A stretch of 64,000 bases of DNA from Paratinospora sagittata (taxonomy: Eukaryota; Streptophyta; Magnoliopsida; Ranunculales; Menispermaceae), in NCBI GenBank assembly GCA_035771175.1, contig CM069611.1, positions 17,433,366-17,497,365 on the forward strand, read 5' to 3'. The translations under genes and the position numbers were made by a program. Numbering within the stretch: position 1 is the stretch's first letter; every line of letters begins with the position of its first letter. This document shows positions 52,551-63,656 of the stretch, one piece after another. A model generated the notes under the pieces. It had not been told where the DNA came from and searched no databases. It saw only the letters and a program-made list of their open reading frames with translations.

Positions 52551-53634
52551 TAGTCCAAGAAGCAGTTGGTCATTAAGTAGCAGTTCCCCAATCTCTGACG
52601 GATTAAGCCAAGTCAAACACTAAAAAGATGACTAACCAGATATTGAAATACAAGAGACTGTAGACCTTCGTTGGGAAGCCAAACCCCGATGAGGCCTAGA
52701 AGCAGCTCGATGAATCCCGAAAGGCTTTGGATGCCATGAGAATGCTAGATGAGATGCGTGTCCCCTTAACAACCTACCAACTTATCGAAGCTCCGAACAG
52801 TTGGTGGAAAACAGTCAAGAGAGACCCTTGCATCAACATTTTCACCCTAACAAGGCAAAAATTTAAGTCCTAATTCATTGATGAGTATTTCCTCAGTGCA
52901 GTCAAGCAAAAGAAAAGATAGGAGTTCGCAAAACTATATCAAGGATCAATGACAGAGCCTGAGTACGCCGCCAAATTTACTGAACTCCTAGTCTTCTTGC
53001 TCGCAACTGTTTCCACAGAAAGAGACAAAGCGAAAAAAAATTTTCAGTGGACTCAGACAAGAACATTAGATAGGCTCTTGCCATTTTGGAGCTGGATAAT
53101 TTATGGGATCTTATCAACAAATCAATGAACTATGAGCAAAAGAAGCTTGTGCAAGACCAAAGACACAACAAAGAGAAGATGGCGGAAGGTTCGAGGTAGC
53201 AAAATGAAAAGAAAAAGCCCTACCAGCCGTGCCAGAACACCTTTCCAGCCTAGCAGCCTCAACACTCGTTCGTTTCCAATGCTCGTCAAGTACTTCCAGC
53301 TAGGAACTAGCATATTTTCTCCAAGAACTTCAATAAAAGTCATCGCAACGATGGTAGTGGAATTAAAGGCCATAGAGGCGGTGTCAGTAATCAACCTCCT
53401 CAGTAGCACCAGAACCGAGTAGACAAAATTTAGTTTCAGTGTGGCCAATCCGGCCATGTGTAAAGATTTTGTCCCCAGGGACCTCCAACGCAACAGATTC
53501 AAGCCCCACCTACACCAGTTCAACAAGCAGCACCAGTTCAACCCCAACCACCCAAGCCCCAATAGAACCAGGGCCAGCGACAACAGGGATGAGCCTATGT
53601 TGTTGCAAAGCAAGAGGTACCCAACAACAACGTG
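52551..53634 (+). pseudogene. Gypsy C gag, copy 2 (broken)
   Basis: Counterpart of 11,947-13,030, with the same stops after PDEA and RQKFKS, plus a private TAG near 52,673 (KRL then stop) and another near 52,919. Zinc knuckle remnant near 53,430-53,472. Not translatable. Confidence 0.75.
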
Positions 53635-55182
53635 GTTGAAGGTACCTTCGTACTTTTCAATACTTTGGTTTATGTTATATTTAATTCTGGTTCTACTCAT
53701 TCTTTCCTATATACTGCTGTTATTGAGAGATTAGGCCATTCCACTGAACCAACCACCATAATTCATGTATCCACACCAATAGGGCCAAGCATTGAAATAA
53801 ACAAAATATATCCAAGATGTGAACTTAGAATAGCTGATACAGTTCTATCGGTTGACCTATATGTAATGAGCTTCACAGATTTCGACACTATTCTGGGCAT
53901 GGATTGGTTAAGTCCTCAACGTGCTCGAATCAGCTGTCTGAAAAAGTAAGTCTTATTAACCCTACCAAACAGAGAAACCCTGAAGATTTATGGGAACTAG
54001 AAGCAAATTCACTGTTCTGCGGTCTATCTGTTAAAGGCCCATATGCGCATTCTCTCAATTATTGCCAAGGAAGATGAACCTGAGGCACCACAACGCCTAA
54101 GAACCACCCACAACATCCCTTTCATTAGTGAATATCCCATCGTACTCTTAGATGATCTACCTAGACTCCCTTTACCTCGAGAGTTTGATTTTGAAATAAA
54201 ACTGATCCTTGGAACTAATCCAATATATATTCCACCTTACCGTATACCAAATGTAGAATTGATAGAACTTGACAAACAGTTAAAGGGTTTGGAAAAATTA
54301 GAGTTCATCCAAAATAGTACGTCACCATGGGGCGCTCCGATCCTCTTTGTCAGGAAAAAAGATGGATCGTTTTGCTTTTACATTGACTATAGGAAGTGAA
54401 TAGGTTAGCCATCAAGAATTGATATCTTTTACCTCGAATCAAAGACTTGTTCGACCAGTTAAAAGGGCCCAATTCTTCTCGAAGATTGATTTGCGATCTG
54501 GTTATCACAAACTCAGAATCAAGAAGTCTGACATTTTGAAGACAGTTTTTTGTACCCGATACGACCATTATGAATTCTACGTGATGCTATTTGGCCTAAC
54601 AAATGCCCTTGCTGCCTTGATGGACTTAATGCACCACATTTTTTGACCTTTCCTCTATCGGTTTGTTGTGGTTTTTGTTGACGAAATTCTGATATACTCA
54701 TCCACTGAGGAACAACATGAAACTTACCTCCGAATCATGCTCAACACTCTTCTACAGCACGAGCTCTATGTTAAGTTGAGCAAGTGCGAATTCTGGATGA
54801 CTAAGGTCAAGTTCCTCGGACACGTCGTCTCACACAACGGCATAGAAGTCGATCCTTCAAAAGTCAAAGTCGTCCTTGATTGGAAGCAACCCACTAATGT
54901 TACTCAAATTAGAGGCTTTATAGGGTTAGGCGGGTACTACAGGCGCTTCATCAAAGACTTTTCTAAATTGGAAAAACTACTCACCCAACTAACAAAAAAA
55001 GACGCTTGTTTCTTCTGGAGTGAGGCCTGTGAATCATCCTTCCAGGAACTTAAGACACGACTGACTTCAGTCCCAGTTCTCACCACACCAAAGAACGGGA
55101 TCGATTTTACCTTCTATACCAATGCTTCATTATAAGGCTTAGGCATTGTCTTGATGCAAGAAAGGAGAGTGGTTGTAGCCCG
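53632..55182 (+). pseudogene. Gypsy C protease, RT and start of RNase H, copy 2
   Basis: The protease has FNSGSTHSF (Asp to Asn, shared with copy 1) and GMDWLSPQ. RT frames: 54,043-54,399 ([30 protein letters not shown]), 54,419-54,646 ([18 protein letters not shown]) and 54,668-55,135 (MVFVDEILIYSSTEEQ, GFIGLGGYYRRFIKDFSKL). RNase H starts FTFYTNASL, then a stop, and continues GLGIVLMQERRVVVA to about 55,182, where gypsy D's LTR region begins. Copy 1 lost this last part. Confidence 0.8.
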
Positions 55183-55190
55183 GGAATCTT

Positions 55191-55435
55191 TGTAACTGAA
55201 ACATCTTCTGAGTGTTTATTTCTTTCAAAATGAAGAAAATACAATCACTTCCAAAAATCCCTTTCCAATATTTCCTGTTACAAATTTATATCCTTTCACG
55301 CTGGGCAACAACGTAAATTCATATGCCAACTAAAAGAGAAGAAAAAAATTAACAAAATCAGTTAATTGGTTATATTGAAACATATCTGCAACTTCTTTAC
55401 ATGCTCCCCCATTTATATACTCCACGTGTACAACA
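55191..55435 (-). repeat. Gypsy D 3' LTR (short)
   Basis: A 245-bp LTR, TGTTGTACACGTGG...GATGTTTCAGTTACA on the minus strand, preceded by ATGCAGGGGAT (weak polypurine tract) after the integrase stop. It has a TATA box GTATATAAAT about 20 bp from its 5' end and an ACGTGG (G-box-like) motif. The inner edge is inferred from the TG/CA ends since the 5' LTR is outside the window. Confidence 0.65.
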
Positions 55436-55445
55436 ATCCCCTGCA

Positions 55446-56560
55446 TCAGTCTTCCCTTTCCCTTGATGAACTCAACCCCGAGTGTTTTACTAGAAATGGA
55501 GCATCATCTGGAGGGTGGTACGTGTAGATGTCCAAAACGTTAAAAGTGGAAGAAATGTGCATATCAGGGGGTAGGTCAATAACATACGCATTATTGTTAA
55601 TGCGTTGTTTAATCATGAAAGGCCCAAACTTCTTAGCTTGGAGCTTACTGTAAGAACCAGCTGAGAAACGGTGTTTACGCAAGTGGATCATCACAAAGTC
55701 TCCTTTGTTAAATGTCTTCAAACAACGATGTTTATTAGCCTATGCACTGTAGGAGGCATTGGAGTCTTCCAAATTCTCTGTGACTTCCTTGTGATGCTAG
55801 TGAATGTGTTCAGCTAACTCATCAGCAGTGTGGCATGGAGATTTAGGAATTCCGAGGAGGTTCAGAGTATGGTTTAGTACCTTGGTATAGACAATAGAGA
55901 AGGGTGAGTTGCCAGTGGACTGGTTAACCATACTGTTAAAAGCAAATTCAGCCTGTGGCAGGGCCATGTCCCATTGCTTCGGTCGATCGCCAACGATGCT
56001 GCGAATCATATTTCCTAATGTCCTGTTGACGACTTCGGTTTGCCCATCCGTTTGAGGATGATAAGCACTACTAAACTTTAGAGATGTATCAAATCGCTTC
56101 CATAGAACACGCCAAAAATAGCTAATGAATTTGACATCCCTGTCAGAAGTAATAGTCCGGGGAACACCATGAAGCTTGACCACTTCTTGAAAGAATAGAT
56201 GAGCTATGTTACTTGATTTGGCAATTCGTTTACGTGGAATAAAATGAGACATCTTTGAAAATCTGTTAACCACCACAACAACAGAGTCAACATGTCGCTG
56301 CGTTTTCAGCAACCCGAGTATAAAGTCCATGGTGAGATTTTCCCAAATGTTGTCTTGAGTGGGGTGTAGAGTATATAAACCTGTATTCTGAGCATGCCCT
56401 GTGGTAGTCTGGCACACAACACAATGTTTAACAAATCGTGCCACATCGCGTTTCAAATGAGGCCAATGAAATCGATCTGCTACTTGCACAATTGTTTTGT
56501 CTCTGCTGGTGTGAGCAACAAGACCACCTGAATGTGTTTCCCACATAATATGTTCTCACA
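55446..56560 (-). pseudogene. Gypsy D integrase, copy 2 (core intact)
   Basis: The frame at 56,546-55,797 (249 codons) carries [72 protein letters not shown] and FAFNSMVNQSTGNSPF. The D, D, E triad is complete. A stop near 55,796 splits it from the C-terminal frame (55,721-55,446: FNKGDFVMIHLRKHRF, KKFGPFMIKQRINNNAYVIDL, STFNVLDIYTYHPPDD). No chromodomain follows. A frameshift or stop also separates it from RNase H upstream. Confidence 0.82.
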
Positions 56561-57249
56561 ACGAGGTGTTTGGAATGCATAATTGATTCCCTTTAAAGAG
56601 GAACCCATGTTCAATGTGAAAATCTCTTGCAACCTCTTTGTTTAGACACTTGTACCATATGTTGCTGAAATCTGCATCTTCCTCATATTGTTCCTTAAGG
56701 TTGTCAAAGCTCAAAACTACATTTTGCAAAGTAGTTACCAAAGCAGCCCAACGACTAAGTGCATCCGCTACCTTATTTTGGTGGCCCGATCTATGTTTAA
56801 ATACAAAATTGAACTTTTGCAAGAAAAAACCCACCGAGCATGCATCCGACTTATGTTTTTTTGAGAATTGAGGAACTTCAAGGCATGATGGTCACTCTGC
56901 AAGACATTCTTTCTGTATTAAATAATGTTCCCAATGTTAGAGGGCGCGGACAATAGTGTACAATTCTTGCTCATACGTAGTCCACTTCTGGCGAGCTTCA
57001 TTCAACTTTTCGCTAAAGAACTCAATGGGACGCCCTTCTTGGATGAGAAAAGCCCCTATGCCCGTTATAGAAGCATCACCTTCAACTTCAAACACTTTAT
57101 CAAAATTTGGAAGAGCTATCACAGGGGCTGAACTTAGTTTGTCCTTAATCAACATAAAACTGACTTCTTGGTCATTTCCCCATTTGAGTTTGCCTTGTTT
57201 AAGGCAATTGGTGAGGGGATCCATGATGCTACTAAAGCCTTTGATAAAC
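56556..57249 (-). pseudogene. Gypsy D RNase H and connection, copy 2
   Basis: 57,224-56,937: [40 protein letters not shown] and [15 protein letters not shown], the start and middle of RNase H. After a stop, 56,834-56,556 contains HRSGHQNKVADALSRWAAL and the stretch before the integrase. Confidence 0.8.
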
Positions 57250-58190
57250 TACCTATAAAATGTGGCAAGACCATGAAAACTTCGCACATCGTGTATGGTT
57301 CGTGGCCTAGGCCAGTCTCTAATGGCTTGTACTTTCCTTTCATCCACATGTATGCCATGCTCTCCAATGATAAAACCCAAAAACAACAACTTGTTCATGA
57401 GGAATTCACATTTATTGAGATTCAAATAAAGCTTGTTGTTTCGCAAGACTTCAAAAACAGCCCGCAAGTGTTGAAGATGCTCTGAAACAGATTTACTGTA
57501 GATTAGTATGTCATCAAAGTAAACAACAACTAACTTACTAATAAATGGCTTCAAGATTTGCTTCATAAGCCTCGTGAAAGTAGTTGGAGCATTGTTAAGA
57601 CCAAAAGGCATGACGAGCCATTCATACAAGCTTTCTTTGGTCTTAAAAGCATCTTCCACTCATCACCAGGCCGAATTCTTATTTGATGACACCTGCTGCG
57701 GGGGTCTAGTTTGGAAAAAATCTTGGAGCCTTCTAACTTATCAAGCATGTCCTCCAACTGTGGGATCAGAAACCTGTACTTAATTGTGATCTTGTTAATT
57801 TACCTTGCTATCGATGAACATTCTCCAACTACCATCTTTCTTGGGAGTCAATAAGGCGGGTACAGCACATGGGCTTAGACTTTCTCTGATGAGTCCCTTT
57901 TGTAGTAATTCATCCACCTGACTTTGTAGAATTTTGTGCTCTCGAGGACTCATTCGATAGTCGGGAAGATGAAGAAAACTAGCACCAGGAGTAAGATCAA
58001 TGCAATGTTGAATTTCTCGCATATGAGGTAAATTATTTGGCAATTTCGGGGGACTTACATCAACAAACTCCTCAAACAAAGGCTGAATTACTGGTGATGA
58101 ATGGTTAGAAACAAGAAATGGTTCCTTGAACATTAGCATCACAATGTACCCACTGTCTTTGGCATGGCTTTCGAACTCATTTCCTTTCAC
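57249..58190 (-). pseudogene. Gypsy D reverse transcriptase, copy 2
   Basis: The N-terminal frame (58,190-57,795) runs through [40 protein letters not shown] and [17 protein letters not shown]; the Gln codon that is a stop in copy 1 is intact. A one-base insertion near 57,800 breaks the frame. The C-terminal frame (57,659-57,249) has [31 protein letters not shown] and [17 protein letters not shown]. Confidence 0.8.
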
Positions 58191-58231
58191 TGTGACTAAG
58201 GTGGTTGTGCCACTTTGCTATTGATCAACAA

Positions 58232-58924
58232 CTATCCATTGGAAACTATACGTTTTGTCCTTCCCTTTATGCATTGCATTGACATCATATTGCCACGACC
58301 AGCCCAACAAGATATGGCATGCATCTCTTTCCACCACATCATAACAAGCTTCATCTTGATCCACCCAATTTGAGGATGCTTCTCCGTCTTGAGCTGCAAG
58401 GCTTTCACTAAGGACTTGGAAACAATGTTCTCACTACTGCCACTATCAGTAATAACATTACACACCTTCTTGTTAACTGTGCATCTTGTACGAAAAATTG
58501 TATGTGGTTGTGTTGCCAATGGTTGTTTAGGAGCAAGTAACAACCGTTGAATAACACATGATATTTGTTCGCTATCATCCCCTTTCACAATTTCAACCTC
58601 ATCGCACAACTGCCTCAATGAAGACATCTTCCTCTTCCCTTTCATTCATGTTTTCAACCACTTTGGCCAGTTTTCTTTGGGGGTAATCATTGGACCTGTG
58701 ACCAGGCTGGTTGCGTCTATAACATTTAAGAGGTAATGGCTTGGCATACGGGTTTGGCTGAGAATTGTGTCCCATTAACTTTCCCAATTCTCTATTATTA
58801 CTCAGCCTTCTTTCTCCTGTTTTTTTGGCACCAATGTTGTTTGAAATAGATGTGAATGACTGTTGTGAACATGGAAGCTTATAAAATACGGAGTCTTGGT
58901 TAACCCTCTTAGCAAAGTGCAACT
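58232..58924 (-). pseudogene. Gypsy D gag end and protease, copy 2
   Basis: The gag end (58,922-58,599) has the zinc knuckle KCYRRNQPGHRSNDY, with two of its three Cys lost. The protease (58,645-58,232) has ITDSGSSENIVSKSLVKAL with the catalytic D-S-G. Left of copia E the flanking five bases are CAACT (58,920-58,924), the expected target duplication whose partner lies outside the window. Confidence 0.78.
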
Positions 58925-59391
58925 TGTTATACGAAATCGTGTTAAAGCATCAAAGAAAAAACAAGACAATAATATTTAACGTGGTTCGGCAAATTGCCTA
59001 CGTCCACGGGAGGCAGCAAACTTGTATTACTTCACCCTTAGGTGGATCTTACAGATTGGATCTCTTGAATTAGATCTCTCAGAATATCTCTGAGGAATAT
59101 TGAATTTCAAGAATGAAGTAAGGCTCTATTTAAAGGAGTATTCAGGGGCATTTTCGTAATTATAAATATATAATTTAATATATTTAACTATTCCTTTCGC
59201 AAACAATTCGGCGCTGGCTGCGCCGAATTGTTGACTGAATTGTGGCTATACACGAGGGTGACCACTAACCCCCCTCCTTTTTTTATTTTTTCCCCCCAAA
59301 GAGGTGGACCCCACAAATCTCTACCTCCACCTCATGTGGAACAGGGCTCCTCCACACCTGTAATCTCTCTACAGATAACAAGCTTCCTACA
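58925..59391 (-). repeat. Copia E 3' LTR, copy 2
   Basis: 467 bp with TG...CA ends. U3 holds the perfect inverted repeat at 59,202-59,232; a TATA-like CTTTAAATA (minus) is at 59,127-59,135. It matches the 5' LTR from 63,657. The preceding GGAGGCAGCAACA is a weak polypurine tract. Confidence 0.85.
59202..59232. repeat. 13-bp perfect inverted repeat in LTR E
   Basis: AACAATTCGGCGC - TGGCT - GCGCCGAATTGTT. It occurs unchanged in the 5' LTR (63,935-63,965) and with two changes at 17,595-17,625. It lies about 70 bp upstream of the TATA-like box on the minus strand. It could be a protein-binding palindrome or a structured RNA in antisense or readthrough transcripts. Confidence 0.85.
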
Positions 59392-59421
59392 AAAAAATTG
59401 TTGCTGCCTCCATTAGTGCCC

Positions 59422-61140
59422 TTAGGCACTCCGAGCTCGTGAGATGTTGATCAAGTCCAAACAATGTTGGAACTTGATCCCTGTAACCACCTTTGTAAGC
59501 ATATCTGCTGGGTTATCTGCAGTTTTGATCTTTTGCAGAAGAATACTCCCTTCTTCTACTATTTCTCAAACAAATGAAAATGAACATCAATATGCTTCGT
59601 TCGACTGTGATGAACTTGGTTCTTTGCCAAACAAATGGCACTCTGGCTGTCGCAGAAAACTTCAACATTCTTCTGCACAATTCCCAAGTCTTTAGTCAAT
59701 CCATGAAACCAGATTGATTCCTTGAAAGCTTCCGTTACTGCCATGTACTCTGCCTCTGTAGTAGACAAAGCAACCGTTGACTGTAGTGTTGATCTCCAAC
59801 TCACTGGTCCTCCTGCCATAGTAAAAACATAACCAGTAGTAGATCTGTGCTTGTCAGAATCTCCAGCATAGTCCAAATCCACATATCCGACTAGATGCTT
59901 ACAACTTTTCTTATCTCTCTCGAACTTTAAACCAATATCCACAGTACCATGAATATACCGTAGAATCCACTTCATTGCTTGCCAGTGGCCTTTACCATGG
60001 TTGTGCATGTAACGACTTACCATACTTACAGCATGTGAAATGTCAGGTTTGGTACACACCATAGCTTACATCAAGGCACCAACTGCATTTGCATATGGAA
60101 TGTTCTCCATTTGCTTCTTCTGATCCTCAGAATTTGGTGACATTGATGTACTTAGCTTCAAATGTGGTGCCAATGGTGTGCTCACAGGTTTTGTGTCATT
60201 TCCAATGCCAAAAGTTTGAAGAACTTTCTTCAAATACTGAGTCTGAGTCAAACAGATTGTGCCTTTGGCCCTGTCTCGAGTGATCTCCATCCCGAGAATT
60301 TTTCTGGCCTCTCCAAGATCCTTCATTTCAAACTCTGAGCTCAATTGAGCCTTCAGTTTGTTGATCTCCACCTTGCTTTTAGATGCGACTAACATATCAT
60401 CTACATATAAAAGCAAGTAGATAAATGTGCCATCTTGAAGTTTACGATAGTAGACACAATGATCAAACTGACTCCGGGTATATTTCTGCCCTTGGATGAA
60501 GCTGTCAAATCGCTTGTACCACTGTCTCGGTGATTGCTTTAGGCCATACAATGACTTGCTCAACTTGCAAGCCCAATTCTCTCTTCCTGGTACTCTGAAT
60601 CCTTCTGGTTGAGACATATATACCTCATCTTCCAAATTACCATGCAGAAAAATAGTTTTGACATCGAGTTGGGCTAACTCGAGATAAAACTGTGCAACCA
60701 AAGCCAATAATATTCGAATTGACGAATGCTTAACAACAGGTGAGAATACCTCATTGTAGTCAATTACTTCCTTCTGAGCATAGCCTTTTGCTACCAGTTT
60801 GGCTTTGTATCTGATACTATCTGTGCTGGGAGAGCCTTCCTTCTTAGCGAAAACCCATTTGCAGCCAATTGGTTTATTTCCTTTCGGAAGTGGAACCAAC
60901 TTCCAAGTCTGATTCTGATGGAGTGATTTCATCTCCTCATGCATAGCCATTTTCCACTTATCACTTTCCATACTCTGACTAACATCTTTGTAATTGTATG
61001 GAATATCATCTCCGGTGACTGGTAGCAACCATGTCAGTGTACCGAGCAGGTTTGCAGATTTTTCTTCTTGGTCGACTGGTGGCAATTGATTCTGGTTGTT
61101 GACAGATGTTTGGTCTTGGAGCCTCAACCTCAACTGAGAT
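59422..61140 (-). pseudogene. Copia E reverse transcriptase and RNase H, copy 2
   Basis: The RT frame (61,133-60,066) has WKLVPLPKGNKPIGCKWVF, AKGYAQKEVIDYNEVFSPVV, SLYGLKQSPRQWYKRFD and LLLYVDDMLVASKSK. A TAA at 60,063-60,065 replaces the Tyr codon of copy 1. RNase H (60,062-59,559) has GYVDLDYAGDSDKHRSTTGY and STTEAEYMAV, then the frameshift shared with copy 1. The true tail (NPADMLTK, then INISRARSA) ends with TAA at 59,422-59,424. Confidence 0.85.
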
Positions 61141-61146
61141 TTCCTC

Positions 61147-61947
61147 CTAGTCTTCTTCAGGATGGTTGGATATCTCTACTGACTTTCCAGGAGTTACTGG
61201 AATATCTAACTCTACCTGCTGAGGTAAATCTGGATCTCGATTTTTTTTATCATAAACTGTATGCTTTGACATCACAGATTCATCAAAAGTTACATCTCGA
61301 CATAGTACAATCTTCTTTGACTCAGGGTTCCATAGTCGGAAAGCCTTAACTCCTTCACTAAAGCCCATAAAAATCACTTTCTTGGACCTAGGATCCAGTT
61401 TGGATTCCTTCACATGGAAAATATGCAGTGCATCCAAAAATGTGCAGATAATTATAATCTGAAACGGGTTGTCTAGACCATACCTCCTTGGGAGTTTTAC
61501 CATCTAGTGTTATTGCAGGAAGTCTATTGATGATATAAGAGGCATATGACAAAGCTTCAGCCCAAAATGCCTTGCTCAGTCCAGAATAAGATAACATGCT
61601 GCGAACTTCATCTACCAAAGTACAATTCATGCGTTCAGCAACACCGTTTTGTTGTGGCGTGTCTGGTGCTGTGAAATGTCTGACTAGTCGTTCATTCTCA
61701 CAAATTTTCTGAAATGGGTCTGACTTGTATTCTCCTCCATTATCATATCTGAGCCTCTTAATCTTCCTTCCCGTTTGGGTTTCTACCATTTTCTTCCATA
61801 TAAGAAAGATATCTAGCACTTCATCTTTATGCTTCATGGTATAAACCTAAACATAGCGTGAGAAATCATCAATGAAAGTAACAAACCAACGTTTACCTCC
61901 CAATGAAGCATTTCGAGAGGGTCCCCAAACGTCGGTATGAACATAAT
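61147..61947 (-). pseudogene. Copia E integrase, copy 2
   Basis: 61,837-61,388: KHKDEVLDIFLIWKKMVE, RYDNGGEYKSDPF, TPQQNGVAERMN and WAEALSYASYIINRLP. The second Asp and the Glu are present; the first (FIDDFSRYV) lies before a TAG near 61,849. A one-base insertion near 61,419 shifts the frame, and 61,503-61,147 continues with HVKESKLDPRSKKVIFMGFSE and a TAG shared with copy 1 near 61,147. Confidence 0.82.
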
Positions 61948-62521
61948 CTAATGTTCCTTTTGTGCGGTGGATTGCAGTTCCAAACTTGACTCTCGTCGCA
62001 TACAGTGCTCGCAGAAGTCAAGTTTCCCGGTCTTTGCACCTTTCAGGGAACCTTGCTTTATCAAGGTTTGAAGAGCCTTCTCTCCAACATGTCCGAGCCG
62101 CATGTGCCAAAGTTGGGAAGTGTCCGATGAAACATTATTAGAACGGGTGCAAGCTGATACACTTCCGATTACTATGTGTCCGTCAAGGAAATAGAGATTT
62201 CCTTTCTGAGTACCCTTTATGGCCAAGAGTGCTCCACGTACAACCTTCAAAACTCCACCTTCAATGGTTACCTTGTAACCACTGGAATCAAGGACTCCTA
62301 GTGAGATCAGATTTTTCTTCAGATCTGGGACATATCTGACTTTCGTGAGCCGTCTTGTTGTACCGTCATGCATCTTAAGTCGTATAGTTCCAATACCCTT
62401 TGTTTGGTAGGTATTGTTCTTGCCCATGAGCACGACTCCTCCATCGAACTCATCCAATTTTGAGAACCAATGTCGATTCGGGCACATAGGATAGGAACAT
62501 CCGGAATCTAATATCCATCTA
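61948..62521 (-). pseudogene. Copia E protease and GAG-pre-integrase, copy 2
   Basis: The frame from about 62,517 reads WILDSGCSYPMCP, an intact D-S-G copia protease site, then FSKLDEFDGGVVLMGKNNTY and VRYVPDLKKNLISLGVLDSSG. GAG-pre-integrase has LWHMRLGHVGEKALQTLIKQ and FCEHCM. A short deletion after CEHC (LGKQ lost relative to copy 1, near 61,996) breaks the frame. Confidence 0.85.
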
Positions 62522-62928
62522 TCAGACTAATTGTCTATAGATGAAACTGAGAATGCAGAATTTTCTGCAGCCTTCTTCTTCAGGTAAAGTCGGTTCTCTA
62601 TGCTTTTCGTCATGTACTTGTCCTCCAGTTTCTTTCAGAGACTTGTTGCCATAGTCTATTTCATGACAAAGTACTTCTGATCTTTTGCCAAACAGAGTCT
62701 GATTGTTCCACAAGCTTAACGATTTACGAAATTCCAATCATCATCGGATATATCCTTGGGCTTGGTTTCCAAGGCGATATGTGATCCTTCCCGGAATAAT
62801 AGATCTTGAACTTCGCATTGCCACATGCCAAAGTTGTTGGTGCAGTTGAATTTCTCCACTTCAAACTTTGCGTTGGACATCGAACTTCTTTGCCAAGGCC
62901 TGCTTGTGATTGGGATTTCCTCCGCCAT
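62522..62928 (-). pseudogene. Copia E gag, strongly shortened
   Basis: ATG at 62,928: MAEEIPITSRPWQRS, then FEVEKFNCTNNFGMWQCEVQ and DISDDDWNFVNR, the normal start of Tnt1/Tork gag. After a stop it jumps to MEFRKSLSLWNNQTLFGKRSE-type sequence and ends shortly before the protease. Only about 0.4 kb remains against roughly 0.8-0.9 kb usual, and no CCHC zinc knuckle is seen, so most of capsid and nucleocapsid is deleted. Confidence 0.75.
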
Positions 62929-63639
62929 TAAGACCGAAGTTATGTATGACGCCGAAAAGTGCTTTAAAAAATAATAAACGACTCCAACTAAGCTATATCA
63001 ATAATTTAGGAGCTGAATCTGCAGAAACTGATTGCACGGTTGCGTCCGGAACGGTCGAAAATGGTGGATACGAGTCTGACTTTGCTGAAATCAGACGAAA
63101 AATGAGCCAGATATGGTTGGTCAATCGAAAATGGATTTGGTCAACTGCGGACCGAAACAGGCTGGGCCGGGATGAATAGTGTCAGGCTGAAACGGCAGAG
63201 CTCGCGGGGCTGGGTCGGCTGAACAGTGTCGAGCCGAAACGGGGCTGGGCAAAATGAACAGTGTCAGGCCGAAAAGGCTGGGACAGGGATGAATAGTGTC
63301 AGGCCGAAACTGCAGAGCACGTGGACTGGGCGGATGAACAATGTTGGGCCGAAAAGAGCTGGGTCGAAACCGGATGAACAGTGTCGGGTAGAAACGGATC
63401 CTTGGGTCAGAACTTGGATCCGGATCGGATGAACACCGCCGGGATGAATAGCGTCAGTAAAAAGAAATTTACGGAGTACGGGGATCAAACTTTGATCGGC
63501 TCCTAAAAACTCCTGGAAACGAGAGCTACCTCCACGGGTGATCAGAAAACAGTTCCAATCACTGTTATGGAATCTCAAAATTTCTACGCAGTCTCGAAAA
63601 ATTTGACAGAGGGTCTGATTTTCTTCCAAAGCTTAACCT
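62929..63639 (-). other. Copia E leader with GC-rich tandem array
   Basis: The untranslated leader between gag and primer-binding site. At 63,157-63,455 a degenerate unit of 36-46 bp, built around ATGAACAGTGTCAGGCCGAAACGG (plus strand), is repeated six to seven times (near 63,173, 63,219, 63,255, 63,289, 63,334, 63,373 and 63,432). Its GC content contrasts with the rest. Reading frames here (62,910-63,629) follow the repeat and are not supported as genes. Confidence 0.65.
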
Positions 63640-63653
63640 CGGCTCTAATACCA
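63640..63653 (-). other. Copia E primer-binding site
   Basis: TGGTATTAGAGCCG on the minus strand, three bases from the LTR end. It is one mismatch from the initiator tRNA-Met complement TGGTATCAGAGC. Confidence 0.88.
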
Positions 63654-63656
63654 ATT

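Larger units (their letters stand above)
55191..58924 (-). mobile_element. Gypsy element D, copy 2
   Basis: Minus-strand element inserted in gypsy C's RNase H. From the left: 3' LTR, integrase, RNase H, RT, protease and the gag zinc-knuckle end, cut at 58,924 by copia E. Its own 5' end should lie beyond the window, right of E's 5' LTR. This copy keeps the 3' end that copy 1 lost. Confidence 0.82.
46755..62142 (+). repeat. Duplicated block, copy 2
   Basis: Direct repeat of 6,219-20,553, beginning at TTGTAATTAAGATGAG and ending at ATTAGA. It is longer by about 1 kb because it keeps the integrase end and 3' LTR of gypsy D. Both ends show 6-7 bp of local identity with the other copy's junction. 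Left of it is LTR B. To the right copia E continues uninterrupted, so copy 2 has the more complete right flank and copy 1 the more complete left flank. Confidence 0.85.

Noticed and set aside
62910..63629. Plus- and minus-strand ORFs of 68-121 codons at the right end
   Set aside because: They follow the GC-rich tandem array in copia E's leader and lie outside gag and pol.
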